A DNA stretch of 64,000 nucleotides from DASPKX01 sp035627835 (GTDB lineage: Bacteria > Verrucomicrobiota > Verrucomicrobiia > Limisphaerales > SXQI01). The notes under the pieces were generated by a model. It did no database searches and had not been told where the DNA came from. It worked only from the letters and a program-made list of their open reading frames with translations. The translations under genes and the position numbers were made by a program. The DNA is taken from contig DASPKX010000014.1 in assembly GCA_035627835.1 (NCBI GenBank), forward strand, positions 7,464 through 71,463. The letters run 5' to 3'. This document shows positions 33,300 to 42,255 of this stretch, in pieces. Positions within the stretch are counted from its first letter, which is position 1; each line of letters opens with the position of its first letter.

Positions 33300-36200
33300 A
33301 TGCCGCTCCTGCCATCCACCTCTGCCGCGCTTTGCCATGTCGCGTTGATCTTGTTGTTTGCCTCCTTCAGCTCGCGCTCTTTGCACGCGGAGAGACTTGG
33401 CCCTTCCAGCAAACGCACTGGCCTTGTGATTTCGGAGATCATGTATCATCCGCCTCCCGACGCGCAGGGGCGGAATGGTGAATACATCGAGATCTATAAC
33501 TCCGAACCGTTCCCCGCGGACATCAGTGGATACCGATTGGGCGGATCTGTGGCTTTCAGCATTCCCACCGGCACGACCCTTCCCCCCTTCGGCTTCGCGG
33601 TTGTGGCGCCCGCGCCTGCGGATCTGAAGTCCCTGCGAAACCTTCAGCAGGTGGTGGGCGGCTTTGGCAATCGAACTAACTCATTGCCCAATAGCCAAGG
33701 TGTCGTGGAGCTGTGGAGCAAGTCGGGGGCGTTGCTGCTTCAAGCGGCTTACTCCGATGAGCATCCATGGCCAGCACAGGCCGATGGCGCGGGCCACTCC
33801 CTTGTTTTGCATCGGCCGAGCTACGGGGAGGCGGACTGGCGCGCTTGGGACGCAAGCAGCGTCGCGGGTGGCTCGCCCGGCACACAGGAGCCACTCGCCA
33901 CCGAACCGCTACGCAACCTGAAGCTGAACGAGATCCTGGGGAACTCAGATGGAGCTGATTCAGATTACGTCGAGTTGCACAATAGAAGCGCGGCAGCGCT
34001 CGATCTTTCTGACGTGGCGCTAACCGACGACCCGAGCACGAACAAATTCACTTTCCCGCCGCAGACGACTCTCGCCCCCGGTGCGTTTTTGCACCTCACG
34101 GAAGCTGAGTTAGGGTTCAGTCTGGAAGCACGAGGAGAAACGCTTTTCCTGAAGCACCGCTTCGGCCCTGTGCTTGACGCGATCCGCTTCGACGCTCAGG
34201 AAACGGGCGTTGCTTATGGTCGGTTTCCAAACGGCAGCGGTGAGTGGCGGCGCCTGACAAGCAAAACCCCGGGCACACCTAACCAGGGAGTTGCGCTGGC
34301 AGAGATTGTTATCAGCGAGATAATGTACAACTCCGCCACCGGATTAGGGGATGATGAATACATTGAACTTCATAACCGCAGCGCAGGCGTTGTCGATCTG
34401 GCTGGGTGGCGGTTTGAGAGCGGGATCGATTTTCAATTTCCCTCGGGCGCCCGGGTGGGGCCAGGCTCGTATCTTGTTGTCGCCCGCAACGCCACGAATC
34501 TGCTGGGGAAGTATGCTCATCTGAGGTCCACCAACGTCTTTGGCAACTATAGCGGCAACCTTTCAGGCCAGGGAGAGCGCATCATTCTTTCGAAGCCGCA
34601 CCGAAACCAGAACAGCGCGACCAACGAACTGCTCCAGGTCGACGTGGTCGACTTCACATTCAGGACAGGAGGAGAGTGGCCCGAATGGGCGGATGGCGGC
34701 GGGAGCAGCATGGAATTAATCGACCTTAATGCCGATCCCAGCATGCCTTCCAACTGGGCTGATAGCGATGAAAGCGGAAAATCGCCATGGACCACCGTGG
34801 ACGTGACTGGGCTGGTGGACAATGGGACAGGCTCGGCGGACCAATTGCAGGTTCTACTTCAAGGTCGCGGTGACGCATTGATCGACAACGTGGAAGTCAT
34901 CTCTGGCGGGGCAAACCGGATAGACAACTCCACGTTTGAAAGCGGAGCCCTCGGCTGGACGGCGCAAGGAACACAAAGCCGATCAACGCTAGCTGCTGGG
35001 CAAGGGTTTGGCGGCGGAAACGCTTACCAGATTACCGCCGTAGAGCGCGGGGACAACCAGGTCAACCGGGTGCGAACCCCGCTGACCATCCCGTTAGCTC
35101 CCGGCTCTGTCGCAACGATTCGGGCGAAGGTGCGCTGGGTGCAGGGAGCACGGGATATGCTCTTCCGCATCCGCGGCAATTATATAGAGGCGCCGGTGCG
35201 TATGCAGTTGCCGTCGAACCTCGGAACTCCAGGCCTGCCTAACAGCCGTGCGGTCGCCAATGCCGCTCCGGCCATTGCCAACGTGACACACTTCCCCGTC
35301 CTTCCATCGAATGAACCTGTTTATGTGACAGCACAGGTGACAGATCCGGACGGTGTGCAAACGGTCCGCCTTTCATACCAAAGCGATTCGGCCACGAGCC
35401 AGTCGAGCACGCCTATGTCCGACAACGGGTTGAACGGAGACAAAGCGGCGGGAGACGGTGTCTACACCGCGCAAATACCCAACCAAGCTTCAGGCACAGT
35501 CGTGCGCTTCCGTGTGACTGCAACGGATGCCCGAGGGGCAACAACACCAGTCGGGCCGTTAACGGCGTTGATCCGGTTCGGGGAGCCACGAATGAGCGGA
35601 ACTTTGGGCTCCTATCGGGTTTGGATGACTCAAGCCACGCTTGCGCAGTGGAACTCGCGGCACAAACTGGATAACAGCCCGAACAACGTCACATTCGTCT
35701 ATAATGATGAGAGGGTGATTTACAACGTGGACCTTCTCTACGCGGGAAGCCCTTATATTGCCCCGGGCTACAGCGGCCCCACTTCCGGGCTTGCCGGTTA
35801 CACCGGAGGGTTCCCGGAAGATCAGCCGTTTCTGGGAACCACAGACCTCGTGCTGGATTGGCCAGGCAGAGATAACACCGCTTTGGCTGAGCACGCAGCA
35901 TATTGGATGGCCGACCAGATTGGGCTGGAGAACAACTATCGCCGTTATATCCGGCTGAGCGTGAATGGGGTCACGGAAACTCAACGGGGAAGCATCTACG
36001 AAGATGTTGAGCAACCCGGCCGGGAGGTGATGCAAAAATGGTACCCGGAGGATAGCGAGGGTGAGATTTTTAAGATCGATCGCTGGTTTGAGTTTTCAGA
36101 CACCGGCTCGACTATCGCCGATCCGATGCCCACGCTTCAGAACTTTACCACGACGGACCTGGAGACAGGAGCGCAGATCAAAAAGCGGGCGCGATACCGG

Positions 36201-39149
36201 TGGAATTGGATGCCGCGTTCCGCTGACGATCCTAATTACTTCGACAACCTCTTTGCCTTGGTCGATGCCGTGAATGCCCCCGGCCCCGAGCCTTACACGT
36301 ATGTGACGGAGGCGCTGGTGGATGTGGAGCAATGGATGGCCATTTTCGCGCTCGAACACATCGTCAACAACTTCGACAGTTATGGGCACAACATCGGCAA
36401 GAACATGTACGCGTACAAGCCTGAGGCAGGGAAGTGGCAGCTGCACATGTTCGATATTGATTGGATAGCCTTGGCGAGCCAGGGAGCCGGTTATGGCACA
36501 ACGGCGTCGCTGTTCGATTCGAACGATCCGGTTATCAGAAGGATGTACAACCATCCTCCGTTCAGGCGGGCGTATTTCCGTGCGGTAAAGAAGGTCGCTT
36601 ACGGGCCGATGGCTCCGGAGAACTTGAATGCATGGATGGATGCGCGTTATGCAGGGCTCGTTTCTGAAAACGTGACACGCAGCGCGGGCCAGCTTTTAGC
36701 GCCGCCGACGAATCTGAAAGCCTGGGCGCAAGCGCGACGCGATTATCTGCTGCAGCAACTGGCCACAATTGAAGCGACGTTCGCTATCACGAGCGTGAAC
36801 GGGGGAAGCGCGACTACGATTTCGAATGTAATCACGGTGACGGGCCGGGCGCCTATTGAGGTGAAAAACCTGCGGGTGAACGGAGTTGTCTATCCCACAA
36901 CGTGGACGGGCAACACGGACTGGGCTTTAAGAATCCCGGTTCAGGTCGGAGCGAATACAATCGTGCTGGAAGGAGTGGATCCTGAAGGCCAAGTCGTCGC
37001 GGACGCGCGGGGAACATTCACGTTGACGCGAACGGGGGTGGCCGAATCTCCAGCAGGCCAGGTTGTGATCACTGAGATCATGCACCAGCCCTCACCGCAT
37101 GAAGATGCGGAGTTCGTCGAAGTTCATAACCGATCACTGAACAAGACTGTGGATTTATCCGGGTGGAGGCTGAACGGAGCAGACTTCACCTTCGCCACAG
37201 GAACAATCCTGGAGCCGGGAGAATATCTGGTCATTGCGCAGGATCTCCAGCGCTTTGCCAACAGCTATCCGCTGCCTCGCCTTATTCGAGGTGAGTATAA
37301 CGGCAGACTCGATGATGGCGGGGAGACTCTAACATTGTTAGCTCCAGCCGCGGCGAACGAATGGATCAGTGTTGATGCGGTCACGTACGATGATGATCCG
37401 CCCTGGCCAACGGCAGCGAATGGAACAGGCGCGTCATTGCAATTGATCGATCCGAACCAGGAGAATGCGCGCGTCAGCAATTGGGCAGTGAACTCCGCCG
37501 CAGGTTCATCGAACGCCCCGCCACAGTGGCAGTATGTCACGGTCACGGGCACCGCAAGTTCCTCGCGCTTGTATGTGTATCTCACGTCAGCGGGCGAAGT
37601 TTACCTGGATGATCTGAAGCTGGTTGCTGGCCCTGTTCCAGAGGTGGGCGCGAATATGATCCAGAACGGCGACTTCGAATCGGCCTTTCCAGGCCCGTGG
37701 AATGTTTCAGCGAATCATTCCGCCACGCAGGTGAGTTCCACCACCAAGCGCTCTGGCGCAAGCGGGCTGCGCCTTGCGGCCAGCTCAGGAGGGACAACGC
37801 AGGGAAGCTCCGTCTGGCAGGACGTCATACCGCTCCAAAGCGGGGAAGTTTACACACTGAGCTATTGGTATTTGCCGAGCACGAACGGCAGCTCACTGGC
37901 GATTAGGCTCTCGGGTAACGGCATCCGCAGCGAGCATCCAGTTGCCCCGCAGCAAGGGCCTTCAAACCTGGCAACCCCAGGCCTCCCCAATTCAGTGCGG
38001 GGCCTCCTGGCGGGTTTCCCAAATGTCTGGATCAACGAATTGCTGGTGCAAAACGTCAACGGCAGCGCGGACGTCAGCGGTGAGCGTGAACCATGGGTTG
38101 AATTGTTTAACGGTGGCGGGACCGCGATTTCGCTGGAGGGGTGGCATCTTACGGACAACCTGGGGCAGTTAACGAGATGGGCATTCCCAGCAGGGGCGAG
38201 CATCGCAGCAGGCAGCAGGCTGTTGGTCTGGTTAGACGCGGAACCGACCGAAAGCACACCGGCAGCGCCACATGCGAACTTCCGACTGGCCGCCGGTGGT
38301 GGATCAATTGCGTTGGTCTATCCTGTCAAGGGCACGCCGACAGTCCTCGATTTCATCAACTATGCCCAAATTGGGCCGGACAGAAGCATCGGCTTTCATC
38401 CCGACGGCGTGTTCGGCGCGCGCCAAATTTTCGCTGTGCCTACTCCTGGCGGAGCCAATAACAATGACCCGCTTCCGATAAGCGTCGTGATCAACGAGTG
38501 GATGGCCGCGAACACAAGTGTCTTTGCGGATCCAGCGGACGGGCAGTATGAGGACTGGTTCGAGCTGCACAACGCGGGAAGCTCGCCCGCCGATTTGAGT
38601 GGTTACCAATTGTCGGATTCAACGGCAGCGAACGCTGGCCGCTGGACGATACCTCAAGGAGTGATTATCGCCGCAGGCGGGTATTTAGTCGTGTGGGCGG
38701 ATGAAGAAACCGAACAGAATGGTCCGGCGTCTCTGCATCTGCATGCGAATTTCAAATTAAGCCAGGGTGGCGAAGCCATAGCGCTTTTTGCGCCGAACGG
38801 TTCGCTGGTGAACGCGGTGCAATTTGGGCTCCAGACGGCCGATGAGGCACAGGGGCGTTGGCCAAACGGCGGCGAGAGCATCAGCTTGATGCCAGCAACG
38901 CCAGGGTCCGCAAATCGCCTGGGTGGTCCTGAACCAACCGAGATTCATCTGAGTGTGGTCATGGATGCGGCTGGGATGAGGCTGCAATGGAACTCCACCT
39001 CTGGCGCCACCTACGAATTGCAGAGCAAAGGCGATCTCGCCGATGCGCAATGGGTATCCCTGCGCACCATCGCAAGCGGGGGCGCGGCGACGAGCGTGAC
39101 AATCGAGCCTAACGGAGAACGCGCGTTCTTCAGGATCGTTCGCCGGTAG
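33300..39149 (+). CDS. Giant exported lamin-tail-domain/CotH kinase-like protein
   Basis: A 1,949-residue exported protein. A signal peptide opens the protein (ALCHVALILLFASFSS, cleaved near SLHA). Lamin tail domains follow at about 40-150, 204-315 and 335-450 (each with SEIM/NEIL, then EYIE[IL]xN), then a carbohydrate-binding-like jelly roll near 500-600. The CotH kinase domain is at about 765-1150, with TDLVLDWPGRDNT, EHIVNNFDSYGHN and LHMFDIDWIAL supplying the Asp/Asn/Asp kinase residues. Three more LTDs lie at about 1254, 1574 and 1728, and a C-terminal domain has LQWNSTSGATYELQSKGDL and FFRIVRR. CotH-type proteins phosphorylate secreted partners or themselves in spore formers; the role in Verrucomicrobia is unknown. 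No sorting signal was seen. Confidence 0.9.
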   Translation: MPLLPSTSAALCHVALILLFASFSSRSLHAERLGPSSKRTGLVISEIMYHPPPDAQGRNGEYIEIYNSEPFPADISGYRLGGSVAFSIPTGTTLPPFGFAVVAPAPADLKSLRNLQQVVGGFGNRTNSLPNSQGVVELWSKSGALLLQAAYSDEHPWPAQADGAGHSLVLHRPSYGEADWRAWDASSVAGGSPGTQEPLATEPLRNLKLNEILGNSDGADSDYVELHNRSAAALDLSDVALTDDPSTNKFTFPPQTTLAPGAFLHLTEAELGFSLEARGETLFLKHRFGPVLDAIRFDAQETGVAYGRFPNGSGEWRRLTSKTPGTPNQGVALAEIVISEIMYNSATGLGDDEYIELHNRSAGVVDLAGWRFESGIDFQFPSGARVGPGSYLVVARNATNLLGKYAHLRSTNVFGNYSGNLSGQGERIILSKPHRNQNSATNELLQVDVVDFTFRTGGEWPEWADGGGSSMELIDLNADPSMPSNWADSDESGKSPWTTVDVTGLVDNGTGSADQLQVLLQGRGDALIDNVEVISGGANRIDNSTFESGALGWTAQGTQSRSTLAAGQGFGGGNAYQITAVERGDNQVNRVRTPLTIPLAPGSVATIRAKVRWVQGARDMLFRIRGNYIEAPVRMQLPSNLGTPGLPNSRAVANAAPAIANVTHFPVLPSNEPVYVTAQVTDPDGVQTVRLSYQSDSATSQSSTPMSDNGLNGDKAAGDGVYTAQIPNQASGTVVRFRVTATDARGATTPVGPLTALIRFGEPRMSGTLGSYRVWMTQATLAQWNSRHKLDNSPNNVTFVYNDERVIYNVDLLYAGSPYIAPGYSGPTSGLAGYTGGFPEDQPFLGTTDLVLDWPGRDNTALAEHAAYWMADQIGLENNYRRYIRLSVNGVTETQRGSIYEDVEQPGREVMQKWYPEDSEGEIFKIDRWFEFSDTGSTIADPMPTLQNFTTTDLETGAQIKKRARYRWNWMPRSADDPNYFDNLFALVDAVNAPGPEPYTYVTEALVDVEQWMAIFALEHIVNNFDSYGHNIGKNMYAYKPEAGKWQLHMFDIDWIALASQGAGYGTTASLFDSNDPVIRRMYNHPPFRRAYFRAVKKVAYGPMAPENLNAWMDARYAGLVSENVTRSAGQLLAPPTNLKAWAQARRDYLLQQLATIEATFAITSVNGGSATTISNVITVTGRAPIEVKNLRVNGVVYPTTWTGNTDWALRIPVQVGANTIVLEGVDPEGQVVADARGTFTLTRTGVAESPAGQVVITEIMHQPSPHEDAEFVEVHNRSLNKTVDLSGWRLNGADFTFATGTILEPGEYLVIAQDLQRFANSYPLPRLIRGEYNGRLDDGGETLTLLAPAAANEWISVDAVTYDDDPPWPTAANGTGASLQLIDPNQENARVSNWAVNSAAGSSNAPPQWQYVTVTGTASSSRLYVYLTSAGEVYLDDLKLVAGPVPEVGANMIQNGDFESAFPGPWNVSANHSATQVSSTTKRSGASGLRLAASSGGTTQGSSVWQDVIPLQSGEVYTLSYWYLPSTNGSSLAIRLSGNGIRSEHPVAPQQGPSNLATPGLPNSVRGLLAGFPNVWINELLVQNVNGSADVSGEREPWVELFNGGGTAISLEGWHLTDNLGQLTRWAFPAGASIAAGSRLLVWLDAEPTESTPAAPHANFRLAAGGGSIALVYPVKGTPTVLDFINYAQIGPDRSIGFHPDGVFGARQIFAVPTPGGANNNDPLPISVVINEWMAANTSVFADPADGQYEDWFELHNAGSSPADLSGYQLSDSTAANAGRWTIPQGVIIAAGGYLVVWADEETEQNGPASLHLHANFKLSQGGEAIALFAPNGSLVNAVQFGLQTADEAQGRWPNGGESISLMPATPGSANRLGGPEPTEIHLSVVMDAAGMRLQWNSTSGATYELQSKGDLADAQWVSLRTIASGGAATSVTIEPNGERAFFRIVRR

Positions 39150-39202
39150 GGCAGTTGAAAGGTTCAGCGCTTTCTGCAAGAGTGCGCGAAACGAGGTGCT
39201 TT

Positions 39203-39739
39203 ATGAAAATGGGTATAATTATCATGGCAATGCTTGCGGCTTCCACTTTGCTGGGAGCTGTGGCGCACGGAGCGGAGCTTAAAGTGGGCGATCCAGCTCC
39301 TGAGTTTGAGCTGCAAGGCAGTGACGGGAAAACTCACAAGCTGTCCGATTACAAGGGGAAGAAGGCTGTCGTGCTTGCCTGGTTCCCTAAGGCCTTTACT
39401 CCGGGCTGCACCACTGAATGCAAATCAATGAAGGAGCACGGCGATAAGTTGCGGGAGCAGGAAGTCGCCTATTTTACAGCCAGCGCGGATGATGCGGAAA
39501 CAAACAAAAAGTTCGCGGAATCGTTGAGCCTCGATTACCCCATTCTAAGCGATCCCAAGCGCGAGGTCGCGAAAGCGTACGGCGTGGTCACTCCCGAGCG
39601 GAATAATCCGCAACGGTGGACCTTCTACATCGACAAAGAAGGCAAGATTGCGCACATCGACAAAGGTGTGAAAACCGGCACCGCTGGCAGCGACATTGCC
39701 GCCAAGCTAACCGAACTCGGCATCGCAAAAAAGAAGTAA
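39203..39739 (+). CDS. Exported thioredoxin-fold peroxiredoxin (AhpC/TSA, BCP-like)
   Basis: A 178-residue peroxiredoxin with a signal peptide (MKMGIIIMAMLAASTLLGAV) so it acts outside the cytoplasm, which is less common for this family. The Prx core is GDPAPEFELQGSDGK, WFPKAFTPGCTTECKSM and PILSDPKREVAKAYGV. The peroxidatic Cys is in TPGCTTEC and a second Cys follows after three residues; BCP-type enzymes use CxxxxC, so the CxxxC spacing here is unusual. I start at the ATG 16 codons into the frame because a GAGG precedes it and the signal peptide begins there. It is 53 bases after the LTD/CotH gene and may be co-transcribed. Confidence 0.9.
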   Translation: MKMGIIIMAMLAASTLLGAVAHGAELKVGDPAPEFELQGSDGKTHKLSDYKGKKAVVLAWFPKAFTPGCTTECKSMKEHGDKLREQEVAYFTASADDAETNKKFAESLSLDYPILSDPKREVAKAYGVVTPERNNPQRWTFYIDKEGKIAHIDKGVKTGTAGSDIAAKLTELGIAKKK

Positions 39740-39745
39740 GCCCTC

Positions 39746-39770
39746 GGCAGATTGCGCAGATTACGCAATT
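39746..39770. repeat. Dispersed repeat GCAGATTGCGCAGATT, copy 3
   Basis: GGCAGATTGCGCAGATTACG immediately after the peroxiredoxin stop. It shares the GCAGATTGCGCAGAT core with copies at 7642 and 22640. Confidence 0.5.
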
Positions 39771-39786
39771 CATACTGCGGGATCTG

Positions 39787-39807
39787 CGACCTCTGCTGAG
39801 GTCGTTT
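39787..39807 (+). terminator. Compact terminator of the peroxiredoxin gene
   Basis: A 7-bp perfect stem CGACCTC-TGCT-GAGGTCG (39787-39804) is followed by TTT. It overlaps the end of the convergent nagA by a few bases and can also form on that transcript. Confidence 0.5.
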
Positions 39808-41023
39808 AGATGCGTCTGCAACCGGAGTAAACAGCGCGCAGTTCCCCGGCTCCGCCGAGGAGGATTAAATCAGCGTCGTTGCCGACCAGGAGTTCTCCCT
39901 TCCGGCGCAAGCCTGCAATTCGGGCTGGAACCCGGGTAGCCATCTTCAAGGCTGTTAAGAGGCTGCAGCCCCATTCCGCCGCGTTCTGGACCATCCACAG
40001 AAGGCTGCTGCCGCTGCCGGCCAGTGGAGGCACCCCTTGAACCGGCGCGCCTGTCGCGACAATGAGACGCTCTGGCCGAACCTCCACCTGCATCCCTGCG
40101 AGGGAATATTGACCTGGCGGGCAACCGCACGCTGAGGACGCATCGCTGACCAGCGCCACGTTTTCAGCGCCTTTGGCCTTAACGAGCGCCTGCACCAAGG
40201 GCCAGGGCACGTGATAGCCATCCGCGATAATTTCGCAGGTCAGACGATAGTCAGCGAGCAACGCACCCATTGGCATCAGCTCGGTTCCGAGCCAGCCGGT
40301 GTTATTTGGGCGCCGGGTTGGCCAATCAACGGCGTTATTTGCATGAACCATATGCCGCGCTCCTGCAGCAACGGCTCGTCTGATTTGCGCAAAGCTTGCG
40401 GTTGTGTGGCCGATGGTGGGCGTCACTCCACGCTCATGAAGGAAGGCGCACAGGCCCACCGCTCCACTAATCTCCGGAGCAAACGTGAAGAGGCGCAGTG
40501 TGCCGCGCGCCGCATCAAATAGCTCCCGGTATTCAGATTCGCGCGGTTCCCTCAGGCATTCCAGACGGTGCGCCCCGCGCTTATCCGGATGGAAGTAAGG
40601 ACCTTCGATGTGAATGCCGCTGAAATTCGGCTGAAGTGCCCCCTGCTCTGCTTGGTCTGAAAGCACACGGACTGCACGGGCCATCTCCTCTTGCGGCGCT
40701 GTCATAATGGTGGCGACCACACTCGTAACGCCCTGCTGGAGGTGCCAGGCTAGCGCGCGGTTGTTTCCCTCCGGATCGCCAGCGACAAACTCATGGCCAA
40801 GCGCCCCGTTGTTGTGAATATCGACCAGGCCGGGCGCGAGGATTGCTCCGCCGCAATCGATGATTTCAGCGTCGGGGGGAACGAAAGAGGCTTGTTCCTC
40901 TATCCAAATAGTCTCTATTCGGCCGTTGATAACGAGCAATTCACCCGAAGCAAAGAAGTCGGGAAAAGCCAGTTTGGCGTCAGTGAAGAGCTTCGGACGC
41001 GAGGAATCTCCAGGCTGGGCCAC
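39806..41023 (-). CDS. nagA: N-acetylglucosamine-6-phosphate deacetylase
   Basis: A 405-residue amidohydrolase-fold enzyme that removes acetate from GlcNAc-6-phosphate. Motifs are APGLVDIHNNGALGHEF (first metal region), GIHIEGPYF (metal Glu), IGHTTAS and ARHMVHANNAV (metal His residues), and ALVSDASSACG, with the catalytic Asp near 290. The length is normal. It begins with GTG, 6 bases after the uppS stop, so it is the last gene of the rpmH-yidC operon. Housekeeping genes in this operon may link cell-wall amino-sugar recycling to growth. The orphan EIIC at 14.5 kb could provide GlcNAc-6-phosphate only if a full PTS exists. Confidence 0.92.
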   Translation of the reverse strand: MAQPGDSSRPKLFTDAKLAFPDFFASGELLVINGRIETIWIEEQASFVPPDAEIIDCGGAILAPGLVDIHNNGALGHEFVAGDPEGNNRALAWHLQQGVTSVVATIMTAPQEEMARAVRVLSDQAEQGALQPNFSGIHIEGPYFHPDKRGAHRLECLREPRESEYRELFDAARGTLRLFTFAPEISGAVGLCAFLHERGVTPTIGHTTASFAQIRRAVAAGARHMVHANNAVDWPTRRPNNTGWLGTELMPMGALLADYRLTCEIIADGYHVPWPLVQALVKAKGAENVALVSDASSACGCPPGQYSLAGMQVEVRPERLIVATGAPVQGVPPLAGSGSSLLWMVQNAAEWGCSLLTALKMATRVPARIAGLRRKGELLVGNDADLILLGGAGELRAVYSGCRRI

Positions 41024-41029
41024 AGCGCG

Positions 41030-41767
41030 TTATAGTTTGCCAAACCGGCGGTGGCGTCGAGTGTACTCTTCAAGCGCCTCGTAGAGCTGCGGTTTACGGA
41101 AGTCCGGCCAGAGTGTGGGCGTGACGACCAACTCTGTGTACGAAATCTGCCAAAGCAAAAAGTTGCTAACGCGCATTTCACCGCTCGTGCGGATGAGCAA
41201 GTCAGGATCTGGGTAATTGCGGGTGTAGAGATGCTGCTGGATGACGTGCTCGTTGATTTCCGCAGGCTCGATGACCCCCTCCTTCACCTTCGCGGCAATT
41301 TCTCGGACTGCTTCTATGATTTCCGTGCGCCCACCGTAGCTGAGCGCAAGAACCAGGGTCAGTCCCGTGTTTTTAGACAGAGCCTCTTTGGTTTTAACCA
41401 ATTGCTCTTGGACGAATTCGGGAAGCCGGTAAATTTGGCCGATGGTCTCTAGCTTGACGTTGCTTTTGTTAAGTTCGCCAATCTCGTTCTTCAAATACCG
41501 GGCGAGGTACTTCATCAAGGTGTCGACTTCGTCCTTTGGCCGGTTCCAGTTCTCAACTGAGAAGGCGTAGAGCGTGAGGTATTTGATCCCAAGCTCGCCG
41601 CAGACCCTCACGACCGTTCGCACCGATTCGACCCCGTTGCGATGCCCTTCCACACGGGGAAGGTGTCTCTGCTTTGCCCAACGCCCGTTGCCATCCATGA
41701 TGATGGCCACATGCGTGGGCAGATGCCCTTTCGCCTCGGCGCTGAGATGGAGCGTGGGCGCGGTCAA
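41030..41767 (-). CDS. uppS: Isoprenyl (undecaprenyl) diphosphate synthase
   Basis: A 245-residue cis-prenyltransferase that extends farnesyl diphosphate to the C55 carrier lipid for peptidoglycan. Motifs are MDGNGRWAKQRHLPRVEGH (catalytic Asp and FPP site), YAFSVENWNRP and LIRTSGEMRVSNFLLWQ with YTELVVTPTLWPDF. The length is typical. The start appears to be a TTG, since no ATG or GTG precedes the conserved MDGNGRW core at a suitable distance; a non-conserved start is likely and its exact position uncertain. It lies 17 bases after jag and 6 bases before nagA. Confidence 0.95.
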   Translation of the reverse strand: MTAPTLHLSAEAKGHLPTHVAIIMDGNGRWAKQRHLPRVEGHRNGVESVRTVVRVCGELGIKYLTLYAFSVENWNRPKDEVDTLMKYLARYLKNEIGELNKSNVKLETIGQIYRLPEFVQEQLVKTKEALSKNTGLTLVLALSYGGRTEIIEAVREIAAKVKEGVIEPAEINEHVIQQHLYTRNYPDPDLLIRTSGEMRVSNFLLWQISYTELVVTPTLWPDFRKPQLYEALEEYTRRHRRFGKL

Positions 41768-41784
41768 AACCGTGAGATTGCCCG

Positions 41785-42237
41785 TTAATTGCGGCGTGGC
41801 CGGAGGAGAATGACTTTGCGGTCAGTGCCTTCGACTTCGACACTTTGAGTTTCGATGTCTGGATCGTCCTTGAGCGCGTTGTGAACAATGCGCCGATCAA
41901 AAGCGTTGAGTGGCTCCATCTCAACGATGTCACCCCATTTGCGCACCTTCTCCGCTGCTTCCTGCGCTTTTTTGATCAAAGCGTCCCGCGCCTGGGAACG
42001 GTAGCCTCCGACATCCAAAGTTACCTTGGGCGCGTTCTGGTCGTCGCGGAAGATGATTCGGTTCGTCAGATACTGGAGTTCAGCGAGTGTTTGCCCCTGC
42101 CGGCCAATGAGCCTGCCGGGATCATCGGTTTGGATGTCGAGCATGATGTGCCCGTCATCCTGCTGCTCGGCCACTTTCGCCTCAAACCCAAGAAGGGTAA
42201 GAAGCTTTTCCAGTATCTCTTTCGGTTGCGCTGCCAT
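41785..42237 (-). CDS. jag: Jag/KhpB-type RNA-binding protein (KH and R3H domains)
   Basis: A 150-residue protein with a KH-like domain (about 35-85, with GRLIGRQGQTLAELQYL) and an R3H domain (about 95-150, ending NAFDRRIVHNALKDDPDIET, split as NAFDRRIVHNALK, DDPDIET). Jag/KhpB homologues bind RNA with KhpA and influence cell division and envelope genes in Gram-positives. It lacks the N-terminal Jag-N domain. The position directly after yidC is the conserved context. Confidence 0.92.
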   Translation of the reverse strand: MAAQPKEILEKLLTLLGFEAKVAEQQDDGHIMLDIQTDDPGRLIGRQGQTLAELQYLTNRIIFRDDQNAPKVTLDVGGYRSQARDALIKKAQEAAEKVRKWGDIVEMEPLNAFDRRIVHNALKDDPDIETQSVEVEGTDRKVILLRPRRN

Positions 42238-42255
42238 AATGAAAACCGTTGCAAA

